NCBI GenBank assembly: GCA_023425865.1
Contig: JAFABV010000101.1
Coordinates: 1 to 64,000 of the forward strand
Source of the DNA: Bacteroidota bacterium
Lineage (GTDB): Bacteria; Bacteroidota; Bacteroidia; Bacteroidales; Bacteroidaceae
Length of the DNA: 64,000 nt
Direction of reading: 5' to 3'
Positions 53,141 through 60,856 of the stretch are shown here, one piece after another. Made by a program: the position numbers and the translations under genes. The notes below the pieces were generated by a model, which saw nothing but the letters and a program-made list of their open reading frames with translations, did no database searches and was not told where the DNA came from. Every line of letters begins with the position of its first letter. The stretch's first letter is position 1.

Positions 53141-54385
53141 TCAGGCCGACTCCAACTTCTGGAGGTGGGCCTTGTCGAGCTGCGCCTGCGCGTATTCGAG
53201 CGTCACCTCAAACTTCTTGACCCGCTTGGAGGGCACGTCGAACATGGCGTCCATCATGACGGCCTCGACGATAGAACGCAGTCCGCGGGCACCAAGCTTG
53301 TACTCTACGGCCTTGTCGACAATAAAGTCGAGCGAGTCTTCGGTAAACGACAGGCTGATCTTATCCATCTCGAAGAGCTTGATATACTGTTTCACGATAG
53401 AGTTCTTGGGCTCTACCAAGATGCGACGCAGGGCGGCGCGGTCGAGGGGATTGAGATAGGTGAGCACCGGCACGCGGCCAATGAGCTCGGGAATGAGTCC
53501 GAACGACTTCAGGTCTTGCGGCACAATATACTTCATGAGGTCGCCCTTGTCGATATTGCGCGCGTTTTGCACCGAGTTGTAGCCCACCACATGGGTATTG
53601 AGTCGCTGCGCTATCTTGCGCTCGATGCCATCGAAGGCACCGCCGCAGATAAAGAGAATGTTCTTGGTATCCACATGTATATACTCCTGGTCGGGGTGCT
53701 TGCGGCCACCCTGCGGCGGCACGTTGACCATGGTACCTTCGAGCAGTTTGAGCAATCCCTGCTGCACGCCCTCGCCGCTCACGTCGCGGGTGATGCTGGG
53801 ATTGTCGCCCTTGCGCGCGATCTTGTCAATCTCGTCGATGAACACGATACCGCGCTCGGCAGCCGCCACGTCGTAGTTGGCCACCTGCAGCAGTCGGCTC
53901 AGTATGCTCTCCACGTCTTCGCCCACATAGCCGGCCTCGGTAAACACCGTGGCGTCGACAATGGTGAAGGGCACGTCGAGCAGTTTGGCAATGGTGCGAG
54001 CCAGCAACGTCTTGCCCGTGCCGGTAGACCCCACCATCACAATATTGCTCTTTTCTATTTCCACACCGCCCTCGTCGGCAGGCTGCTGCAGACGCTTATA
54101 GTGATTGTACACCGACACGGCAAGATAACGCTTGGCCTCGTCTTGCCCAATGATATACTCATCGAGGTAATCCTTGATTTCTTTGGGCTTGGGAATCTTC
54201 TTCTTGGGCTTAAACGCCACGTCGTCGTTGTCGGTTTGCTTTTCGGGTTCAACAACACCCGTTTGCTGCACAATCTTATAAGCTTGCGCTGCACAGTCTT
54301 CGCAGATATATCCGTTCAGTCCGGTGATGAGCAGGCGCACCTGATCCTCAGCCCTACCGCAGAAGCTGCATTTCTTTTTTGGCAT
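53141..54385 (-). CDS. clpX: ATP-dependent Clp protease ATP-binding subunit ClpX
   Basis: 414 residues from the ATG at 54385 (a GTG two codons upstream is also in frame). The N-terminal zinc-binding domain has CSFCGR and CEDC Cys pairs. The AAA+ core has GSTGTGKTLLARTIAK (Walker A) near 115, FIDEIDKIARKGDN (Walker B) and pore loop GYVGEDVES. A Arg finger-type segment lies in GLIPELIGRVPVLTYL. ClpX unfolds substrates and feeds them to ClpP. It follows clpP with a 10-bp gap. Confidence 0.97.
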   Translation of the reverse strand: MPKKKCSFCGRAEDQVRLLITGLNGYICEDCAAQAYKIVQQTGVVEPEKQTDNDDVAFKPKKKIPKPKEIKDYLDEYIIGQDEAKRYLAVSVYNHYKRLQQPADEGGVEIEKSNIVMVGSTGTGKTLLARTIAKLLDVPFTIVDATVFTEAGYVGEDVESILSRLLQVANYDVAAAERGIVFIDEIDKIARKGDNPSITRDVSGEGVQQGLLKLLEGTMVNVPPQGGRKHPDQEYIHVDTKNILFICGGAFDGIERKIAQRLNTHVVGYNSVQNARNIDKGDLMKYIVPQDLKSFGLIPELIGRVPVLTYLNPLDRAALRRILVEPKNSIVKQYIKLFEMDKISLSFTEDSLDFIVDKAVEYKLGARGLRSIVEAVMMDAMFDVPSKRVKKFEVTLEYAQAQLDKAHLQKLESA

Positions 54386-54395
54386 GGTCACTTTA

Positions 54396-55067
54396 TTACT
54401 GGTTCTTTCGTGTCAGCACGGCGTCTATCATGCCGTACTCTTTAGCCTCCTCAGCGGTCATCCAGTAGTTGCGGTCGCTGTCTTGCCATACCTTATCGTA
54501 TGACTGGTGGGCATGGTTAGAAATAATGGTATAGAGTTCTTTCTTGAACTTCTGGATCTCGCGGGCCTCGATCTCAATGTCCGAAGCCTGACCCTGCACG
54601 CCACCCAACGGCTGGTGAATCATCACGCGGCTGTGGGGCAAGGCCGAGCGCTTGCCTTCGGCACCTGCCACAAGCAGCACGGCGGCCATAGAGGCAGCCA
54701 TACCCGTGCAGATGGTCTGCACATCGCTGGTGATAAACTGCATGGTGTCGTAGATACCCAGTCCGGCAGTCACACTGCCACCGGGCGAGTTGATATAGAT
54801 AGAGATGTCCTTGCCATTGTCTACAGAGTCGAGGTAGAGCAGCTGCGCCTGCAGCGTGTTGGCGGTATAGTCGTCAATCTGTGTGCCGAGGAAGATGATG
54901 CGGTCCATCATCAAGCGCGAGAACACATCCATCTGGGTGACGTTGAGCTGGCGCTCTTCCAAAATATAGGGATTGAGATACTGGGCCTGTGCAGACATTA
55001 CCTCATCGAGCACCATGCCATTCATGCCTAAATGGCCAGTGGCGAATTTTCTGAAATCGTTGTTCAT
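54396..55067 (-). CDS. clpP: ATP-dependent Clp protease proteolytic subunit ClpP
   Basis: 223 residues; serine protease that assembles as two heptameric rings with ClpX. Catalytic Ser in CTGMAASMAAVLL near residue 118, His in SRVMIHQPLGGVQ near 143, Asp in the region DSDRNYWMTAEEAKEYG near 195. The N-terminal ~30 residues include the axial loop region. A TATCTTTG box lies at 55129-55136. It is followed by clpX at 10 bp. Confidence 0.97.
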   Translation of the reverse strand: MNNDFRKFATGHLGMNGMVLDEVMSAQAQYLNPYILEERQLNVTQMDVFSRLMMDRIIFLGTQIDDYTANTLQAQLLYLDSVDNGKDISIYINSPGGSVTAGLGIYDTMQFITSDVQTICTGMAASMAAVLLVAGAEGKRSALPHSRVMIHQPLGGVQGQASDIEIEAREIQKFKKELYTIISNHAHQSYDKVWQDSDRNYWMTAEEAKEYGMIDAVLTRKNQ

Positions 55068-55128
55068 TTTTTCCTTTCGTTGATTAAAAAAGAAGAAGTT
55101 ATCCCCTCTTTCTATCTTGATTATAACA

Positions 55129-55136
55129 CAAAGATA
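55129..55136 (-). promoter_or_regulatory. -7 box of clpP promoter
   Basis: TATCTTTG on the minus strand, 61 bp before the clpP start. Confidence 0.65.
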
Positions 55137-55312
55137 CGAAAAAAAGCGGTTACACTTCTGATTATAGAGTTTATTTTTCTTAAAAAAGAAATAGCATAAT
55201 ACGTGCCAGTCTCCGCGGAATGTGTCGCGACGTCAGTCGTGGTGTCACACCTCAACGTGCTTCGGGCGTAGCGCATAGGCGCTCGACGCCAAGCGTGAAG
55301 CACCCGGAGGCT

Positions 55313-55430
55313 TTATAATTCGGGCAAAAGCATCCGATGGTTCTATATGAAAGCATCCGATGGTTCTATATGAAATCATTCGATGGTTTTATATGAAATC
55401 ATCCGATGGTTTTATATAGAAGTATTGGTC
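55313..55430. repeat. Palindrome array A5
   Basis: Five units with cores at 55319, 55341, 55364, 55387 and 55410 (22 then 23 bp). The first is a cap-type unit ATAATTCGGGCAAAAGCAT; the others are TTCTATATGAAA-like. Located between clpP and tig. Confidence 0.88.
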
Positions 55431-55663
55431 ATCAACGCCGGGCTGCGGTAACTTAGAGATAAGGTAGGAATCTGTTTTCCGCCTTAGTATGTGTTCATAC
55501 ATGCCTATTTCTCGTTCCTCCCTCCTACTTCCCGCAAGACTTCTGTAGTGGGCTGTCATGTGCTGCCTCGCCGTGTCATCATGCGCGGGAGATGGCAAGG
55601 CATGTGCTGCCTCTCCGAGGCAAAATACAGGGACGCACATCCGAGACGTGGTGTACACTTGAG

Positions 55664-55780
55664 GCAAAAAGCAACGGTACATCACCAAGGCACGGTGCCC
55701 CACCAAAGCAAAAAGCAACGGTACATCACCAAAACAAGATACCCCACCAAGGCAAAAAAGCAACGGTACATCCTCGCGAC
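55664..55780. repeat. 44-bp tandem repeat made of two 22-bp halves
   Basis: GCAAAAAGCAACGGTACATC occurs three times (starts about 55666, 55710, 55754) at a 44-bp period; the intervening ACCAAGGCACGGTGCCCC-type sequence is a divergent half-copy at 22 bp. It shares the 22-bp spacing of the palindrome arrays but not their core. Confidence 0.75.
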
Positions 55781-55843
55781 CTTAGCCCCACGATGATGAT
55801 ACTGATCACAAATTGCGGCTACCAGAAAGAAGAGGATGGCACA

Positions 55844-55926
55844 AAAAAAAGAGCCAAGGAGCCGAGGCTTTTGGCAGTCTTACAGACAATTTGTCTGAAG
55901 ACTGACAGCCTCAACTCCTTGGCTCT
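55844..55926 (-). terminator. Long hairpin terminator after tig
   Basis: Outer stem AGAGCCAAGGAG / CTCCTTGGCTCT and inner stems GAGGCT/AGCCTC and CAGTCT...AGACTG, total about 75 nt. On the minus strand it is followed by a run of eight T, about 28 bp after the tig stop. Confidence 0.8.
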
Positions 55927-55954
55927 TATAGATAAGCGGCTACGCCATTGGCGA

Positions 55955-57310
55955 TTATTCGCCCATCATCTTGTTGTAGTCGTCGAGTGAAATGTCTTTC
56001 TTGTTGAGCTTCACCACGTTCTTCAGGGCGGCAACAAGCTTCACGTCGATGGCACGATCCACGAAGTTCTGCACCGTCTCCTGCTTCTTCAGCAGCTCGT
56101 CAGCATAGTTGTCTATATACTCTTGAGGAATATTGTTCATGCCGTACTGGGCAAACTGAGCGCGGGCAGCCTCACGAGCGGCCTCCTTCACGTCCTCATC
56201 ACCAATCTTCACCTGAGCCTGCTCGGTGAGCTTGTTGCGGATGAGACTCCATGTGAGCTCCTTGATGCTGGGCTCGTAGTTCTTGTCGATAAACTCCTGG
56301 TCCTTGTCCTGGTTGTTCTGCTTCATGATGCGCTTGAGCAGGGTGTCGGGATAAGTGAGCTGACCCACCTTGTCCTCAGCATACTTACGCACGTCAAGCA
56401 GGAACTTGTAGTCGGCATCGGTGGTGAGCTGAGTCTTCAGGCCCTCGCTGATCTTAGAGCGGAACTCCTCCTCGCTGCTTACCACGCCCTCGCCAAAGGT
56501 CTGGTCGAAGAGCTCCTGGTCTACGGCGTGCTTCTGGTAGCGCTGCAGGCTCGTCACCTGATAGCTGAAGTCGCCGGTGTGCTCAGCCAACTGTTCTTTC
56601 TCAATCTTGAGCAGGGCAGATAGCTCTGTATCGCTCTCGGCATAGGCCTTGCGGGGATTGATGGTGAGCACGTCGCCTACCTTGGCACCAGCGAAGAGAG
56701 CCTTCTGCTCGTCGTCCTTGATGTAAGAAGGCATGATGAGGGCCGACTCAACGGTGAGGCCGCCTACGAGGGTGTTGCCCTCGGCGTCGAGCTCGCGGAG
56801 GTCGCCGCGCAGCATATCACCATCCTCGTAGCTCTCCACGTCAACATACTTGCCCGTGCGAGAGGTAAACATCTCCACCTGACGGTCGACGAGAGCGTCG
56901 TCGATGGTGATGTCGTAATAGTCAACAGTATCTTTATCCGTGAGCTCGATGCTGAACTCAGGAGCTACGGCAATATCAAACATGAAAGTGTAAGGACCGG
57001 CCTGCTCCAGATCCTGAGGCTCCTGCTTCTCAGAGGCCATAGGCTCACCAAGCATAGAAATCTTGTTGTCGGTGATATATTTCTGCAGCTCGGCGCCGAC
57101 CAGCTTGTTGACAGCATCCATCTTCGCGGAGGTGCCAAACTGGCGCTTGATCAGTCCCATGGGTACCTGACCAGGACGGAATCCGGGCACATTGGCTCTT
57201 TTGCGATAGTCTTTCAACGCCTTCTCGACATCATTCTTGTAGTCTTCTTCTTCGACTGTAATGGTCATCAGGCCATTGATCTTGTCGGGATTTTCAAATG
57301 AAACTTTCAT
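55955..57310 (-). CDS. tig: Trigger factor
   Basis: 451 residues; ribosome-associated chaperone with peptidyl-prolyl isomerase activity. The N-terminal ribosome-binding domain ends with YRKRANVPGFRPGQVPMGLI (the GFRxGxxP signature) near residue 40. A middle FKBP-like part and a helical C-terminal arm follow. It helps nascent chains fold in the cytoplasm. A TAATTTTG box is at 57376-57383 and a long terminator follows. In many Bacteroidota tig precedes clpP directly; here they are 887 bp apart. Confidence 0.94.
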   Translation of the reverse strand: MKVSFENPDKINGLMTITVEEEDYKNDVEKALKDYRKRANVPGFRPGQVPMGLIKRQFGTSAKMDAVNKLVGAELQKYITDNKISMLGEPMASEKQEPQDLEQAGPYTFMFDIAVAPEFSIELTDKDTVDYYDITIDDALVDRQVEMFTSRTGKYVDVESYEDGDMLRGDLRELDAEGNTLVGGLTVESALIMPSYIKDDEQKALFAGAKVGDVLTINPRKAYAESDTELSALLKIEKEQLAEHTGDFSYQVTSLQRYQKHAVDQELFDQTFGEGVVSSEEEFRSKISEGLKTQLTTDADYKFLLDVRKYAEDKVGQLTYPDTLLKRIMKQNNQDKDQEFIDKNYEPSIKELTWSLIRNKLTEQAQVKIGDEDVKEAAREAARAQFAQYGMNNIPQEYIDNYADELLKKQETVQNFVDRAIDVKLVAALKNVVKLNKKDISLDDYNKMMGE

Positions 57311-57375
57311 CTTTTGATTCTTTATCTATATTTTTTGAATTGTATTCAATAGGGTATTATTGCAATTTCGGACGG

Positions 57376-57383
57376 CAAAATTA
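57376..57383 (-). promoter_or_regulatory. -7 box of tig promoter
   Basis: TAATTTTG on the minus strand, 65 bp before the tig start. Confidence 0.6.
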
Positions 57384-57486
57384 CTCATAATCCACGAATA
57401 TACCTAATATATAATACAAAAATTTGTTTTTTTAACGATAGTCTAACGGCGACCGCGTGCCGTGCGCAGACCGCCACCGGAGCAGG

Positions 57487-57545
57487 CAGAAGGCGGCGTG
57501 AGGGTCTGCGTAAGACCCCTTCGCGCCGCCTTCTGTGACAGGGTG
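57487..57545. terminator. Nested GC-rich hairpin between tig and lptB
   Basis: Outer stem CAGAAGGCGGCG / CGCCGCCTTCTG and inner GGGTCT / AGACCC. It lies after the lptB stop on the minus strand but has no T tract, so terminator function is uncertain. Confidence 0.4.
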
Positions 57546-57596
57546 TGAGGGCCTGTGTGAGACCACTCGCCAGGCCGCCACGCTGTATATGACATG

Positions 57597-58394
57597 CTAC
57601 ATCGACCTTTGGATGGCCTCGGCATAAGCCCGGTCTTCCTCGTTCGACTGGAACTTGCGATACACGAAATTATCACTAAGATAGTTTTTACGTACAATCT
57701 GATTGTTGGCAAGCTCTTCGGGCGCGCCCTGAAACAAGATGCGGCCCTCGAAAAGCAAGTAGGCACGGTCGGTGATAGAAAGGGTCTCCTGCACGTTATG
57801 GTCGGTGATCAGGATACCGATATTGCGATATTTCAACCGCCACACAATGTGCTGAATGTCTTCCACAGCTATAGGGTCGACACCGGCGAAGGGCTCGTCA
57901 AGCATGATAAACTTAGGGTCAATGGCCAGACAGCGCGCAATCTCCGTGCGACGACGCTCGCCACCTGAGAGCCGGTCGCCCTTGTTCTTGCGCACCTTGT
58001 CGAGACGGAACTCGCGAATGAGGCTTTCCAACTTGTCGAGCTGCTCCTGATGGCTGAGCTTGGTCATCTCTAATACAGACATGATATTGTCTTCTACACT
58101 CAACTTGCGGAAGACGCTGGCCTCCTGGGGCAAGTAGCCTATGCCGGCTCGGGCGCGCTTATAAACCGGGAACTCTGTTATTTCCTGGTCGTCGATGTAG
58201 ACATGGCCCTCATTGGGGATGACCAGTCCGGTGGTCATGTAGAACGACGTTGTCTTGCCGGCACCATTAGGGCCGAGCAAACCAACGATTTCGCCTTGCT
58301 TCACATCAAACGTCACGTGGTCGGCCACGGTACGCTTGCCGTATCTTTTCACCAGACCTTCGGTACGGAGGGTTGTGAGTTTCTTTTCTGCCAT
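57597..58394 (-). CDS. lptB: LPS export ABC transporter ATP-binding protein LptB
   Basis: 265 residues from the ATG at 58394. ABC ATPase with GLLGPNGAGKTTSFYMTTG (Walker A) near residue 36, signature LSGGERRRTEIARCLA near 140, and FIMLDEPFAGVDPIAVEDI (Walker B and D loop) near 165. The GERRR form of the signature is typical of LptB. It powers extraction of LPS from the inner membrane with LptFG. Divergent from the MlaE-like gene. Confidence 0.95.
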   Translation of the reverse strand: MAEKKLTTLRTEGLVKRYGKRTVADHVTFDVKQGEIVGLLGPNGAGKTTSFYMTTGLVIPNEGHVYIDDQEITEFPVYKRARAGIGYLPQEASVFRKLSVEDNIMSVLEMTKLSHQEQLDKLESLIREFRLDKVRKNKGDRLSGGERRRTEIARCLAIDPKFIMLDEPFAGVDPIAVEDIQHIVWRLKYRNIGILITDHNVQETLSITDRAYLLFEGRILFQGAPEELANNQIVRKNYLSDNFVYRKFQSNEEDRAYAEAIQRSM

Positions 58395-58423
58395 AGACGT
58401 TGCCTGTTGTCTTGAGATTTTGT

Positions 58424-58432
58424 GCAAAAGTA
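58424..58432 (-). promoter_or_regulatory. -7 box of lptB promoter
   Basis: TACTTTTGC on the minus strand, 29 bp before the lptB start. Confidence 0.65.
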
Positions 58433-58646
58433 CGAAATAATGATGATAACACCCAAAGAATAGGGGCGTTTTAAGTTTTTTCTACCCAGAACGGAGACTG
58501 CATCTCACCACGGCGACACGGCGGTGGGAGGGCGCACACGGGCGGCAGAGACTGCCCCATGGACACAAATTGCCAACGACTCGGGCGAGGGAGATAAAAA
58601 ACGCAAAAACTATATGCCCATTTGCAGTTTATCGACACTTTTTGAT

Positions 58647-58655
58647 TACTTTTGC
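58647..58655 (+). promoter_or_regulatory. -7 box directly before the MlaE-like start
   Basis: TACTTTTGC; its last T/G is about 5-6 nt before the ATG at 58660, leaving little or no 5' leader. Confidence 0.6.
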
Positions 58656-58659
58656 ATCA

Positions 58660-59418
58660 ATGATCATATACAGACTCTTACATAAGTGGCTCACCACTTT
58701 CGGCAGATACATCATCCTGATGGGGCGGTCGTTCTCGCGCCCTGAAAGGATACGAATGTTTATGAAGCGCTATGTCAAAGAAATGGCGCAATTGGGCGTT
58801 GACTCTATTGGCATCGTACTCCTTATCTCGTTCTTCATCGGAGCGGTAATCTGTATCCAGATGAAAATGAACATCCAGAGTCCATGGATGCCACGATGGG
58901 TGACGGGATACACCACCCGGGAAATCATGCTGCTGGAGTTTTCGAGTTCTATCATGTGTCTGATTCTTGCCGGTAAGGTGGGCTCAAACATCGCGTCTGA
59001 ATTGGGCACGATGCGGGTGACCCAACAGATTGACGCGCTCGACATTATGGGCGTGAACTCTGCCAGCTACCTGATTCTGCCCAAGATATTAGGCTTGGTG
59101 ACCATCATGCCCTTCTTGGTGATATTCTCTTCGAGTATGGGTGTGGTGGGGGCGTACGCCACATCGTACATTGGTCATTTGCTTCCGCCCGACGACCTCA
59201 CGGCAGGTATGAACCACTCTTTCAACCAATGGTTTGTGTGGATGAGTATCATCAAGAGCCTGTTCTTCGCGTTTATCATCGCAAGTGTGTCGTCGTTCTT
59301 CGGCTACACCGTCGAGGGTGGCTCTGTAGAGGTCGGTAAAGCGTCTACCGACGCTGTGGTGTCAAGCAGCGTTCTCATTCTGTTTTCTGATGTCTTCTTA
59401 ACCCAACTGCTGTCATGA
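58660..59418 (+). CDS. mlaE: MlaE-type ABC transporter permease
   Basis: 252 residues from the ATG at 58660. Five to six membrane spans and the family blocks LISFFIGAVICIQMK near residue 49, EFSSSIMCLILAGKVGSNIA near 90, GTMRVTQQIDALDIMGVNSA near 113, typical of MlaE/TTG2B permeases that move phospholipids between membranes for outer-membrane asymmetry. It overlaps the following MlaF-like gene by 4 bp (ATGA). The longer frame upstream begins before the promoter box and is discarded. Confidence 0.92.
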   Translation: MIIYRLLHKWLTTFGRYIILMGRSFSRPERIRMFMKRYVKEMAQLGVDSIGIVLLISFFIGAVICIQMKMNIQSPWMPRWVTGYTTREIMLLEFSSSIMCLILAGKVGSNIASELGTMRVTQQIDALDIMGVNSASYLILPKILGLVTIMPFLVIFSSSMGVVGAYATSYIGHLLPPDDLTAGMNHSFNQWFVWMSIIKSLFFAFIIASVSSFFGYTVEGGSVEVGKASTDAVVSSSVLILFSDVFLTQLLS

Positions 59419-60191
59419 TCGAGGTAAAACATCTATACAAGTCATTTGATGACAAGGAAGTATTGGTAGATATCAACGCGGTGTTTGAGACTGGCAAGAC
59501 AAACCTAATCATCGGACAAAGCGGGTCGGGAAAGACTGTGCTCATGAAAAATCTGGTGGGATTGCTCGATCCTACCAAGGGCGACGTGTTCTACGACAAC
59601 CGCAATTTTGTGGGCATGACCAAGAAAGAAAAGGTGATGATGCGCCGCGAAATGGGCATGATCTTCCAGGGGGCAGCCCTGTTTGACTCGCTTACGGTGT
59701 TGGAGAACGTGAGATTCCCATTAGACATGTTCTCTTCCATGAATGCCAAGGAACGCGACCGCAGGGCCTTGGAGTGCCTGGAGCGCGTTAATCTGCTGGA
59801 TGCACGCAATAAATTCCCGGGAGAAATATCCGGCGGCATGCAGAAACGCGTGGCCATTGCCCGAGCCATCGTGCTCAACCCCAAATATCTCTTCTGCGAC
59901 GAACCCAACTCGGGACTCGACCCCAAGACTTCACTCGTGATCGACAACCTGCTCGCGGAAATCACAAAGGAGTATAACATCACCACCATCATCAATACGC
60001 ACGACATGAACTCCGTGATGGGCATCGGCGAAAACATTGTCTTTATATACAAGGGGCATAAGGAATGGCAGGGCACCAAAGACGATGTCATGGGGGCCAC
60101 CAATAAGAAACTCAACGACCTGGTGTTCGCCTCCGACCTCTTCCGCAAGGTGAAAGAGGTGGAACTCGCCGAAGAGCAGGACCATGACTGA
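59415..60191 (+). CDS. mlaF: MlaF-type ABC transporter ATP-binding protein
   Basis: 258 residues. Walker A GQSGSGKTVLMKNLVG near residue 35, signature EISGGMQKRVAIARAIVLNP near 138 (GGMQKR form typical of MlaF), Walker B YLFCDEPNSGLDPKTSL near 160, and the H loop INTHDMNSVMGIG near 198. It energises the MlaE-like permease. Overlaps that gene by 4 bp, indicating translational coupling. No MlaD or MlaC gene follows in this window. Confidence 0.93.
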   Translation: MIEVKHLYKSFDDKEVLVDINAVFETGKTNLIIGQSGSGKTVLMKNLVGLLDPTKGDVFYDNRNFVGMTKKEKVMMRREMGMIFQGAALFDSLTVLENVRFPLDMFSSMNAKERDRRALECLERVNLLDARNKFPGEISGGMQKRVAIARAIVLNPKYLFCDEPNSGLDPKTSLVIDNLLAEITKEYNITTIINTHDMNSVMGIGENIVFIYKGHKEWQGTKDDVMGATNKKLNDLVFASDLFRKVKEVELAEEQDHD

Positions 60192-60207
60192 CCCATCATA
60201 CCATAAA

Positions 60208-60261
60208 AACGAATTATCCCATACGCCGCAGCTCAAGCTGCAATGTATGGGATAATTCGTT
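60208..60261. terminator. Bidirectional terminator
   Basis: 17-bp perfect stem AACGAATTATCCCATAC / GTATGGGATAATTCGTT with an inner GCAGCT/AGCTGC arm, between convergent genes, 17 bp after the MlaF-like stop. Confidence 0.75.
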
Positions 60262-60300
60262 GATAGGGCACTCTGCCCTTTACCGCAAAGACAATAGCCA

Positions 60301-60699
60301 CTAACGCATATACCACACGCCCTCGCGCTCTACCATCGGCACGACAATCTCTTCGGAGGTGCTGTCGCCATAGGTGAGGATCAGAAAGGCATTGGCGGCA
60401 TGATGAGAGGTGTCTACTTTGTTACTCACCACACGTACTGACTTCAAACCCTTATGCTCTGCTTCCATTTGCCCTACATACATGCGGGCATTGGTGATGA
60501 GCTGTTCACGGTAATTGGCTGGAATGGAGTCGGGTTGGTAACGACCATCGATAAACTGGTCGTATTGACCCTGAACCAAATACTCGTAATAGACCTTGGC
60601 CGTCTGGGCAGCAACCTCGGCAGGTTCAGGCCCTTTCTCACCACAGCCCCAGCAAAGGACACAGCCTGCAATCAGCAACATCAAGATTTTCTTCATCAT
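60301..60699 (-). CDS. Small lipoprotein, DUF4878/NTF2-like
   Basis: 132 residues (first two Met codons are both possible starts). Lipobox around VLCWGC, Cys near 19. The mature part of ~110 residues has the pattern of small NTF2-like/DUF4878 lipoproteins of Bacteroidota: EVAAQTAKVYYEYLVQGQYD helix, then beta strands to the terminal REGVWYMR. Function unknown. Located 157 bp after der on the same strand. Confidence 0.7.
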   Translation of the reverse strand: MMKKILMLLIAGCVLCWGCGEKGPEPAEVAAQTAKVYYEYLVQGQYDQFIDGRYQPDSIPANYREQLITNARMYVGQMEAEHKGLKSVRVVSNKVDTSHHAANAFLILTYGDSTSEEIVVPMVEREGVWYMR

Positions 60700-60805
60700 G
60701 TATTCTATTTATCCCAGCCCCTTCTTTGCTCTCCCAAAGCGTGCCTTCACCTTCTAACAAGAACGGGAATGAGCACCTCCCACACACAAAGTTCCATTGC
60801 GGTAG

Positions 60806-60843
60806 CCGCCCCCTCCCCTTGGGGAGGGACGGGGAGGGGCCTT
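60806..60843. repeat. GC-rich palindromic (REP-like) sequence
   Basis: CCCCTCCCCTTGGGGAGGG followed by a partly overlapping ACGGGGAGGGGCC, inside the short region between der and the lipoprotein gene. Such palindromes recur in Prevotella genomes (recalled, not searched). Function unknown. Confidence 0.5.
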
Positions 60844-60856
60844 GGGCTGCGGACTA

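Noticed and set aside
53165..54445. 426-codon open frame on the plus strand
   Set aside because: Antisense to clpX; repeated His/Gly/Val shadow composition.
55389..55990. Frames of 124-132 codons between tig and clpP
   Set aside because: They run through tandem repeats and array A5; their sequence is repeat translation.
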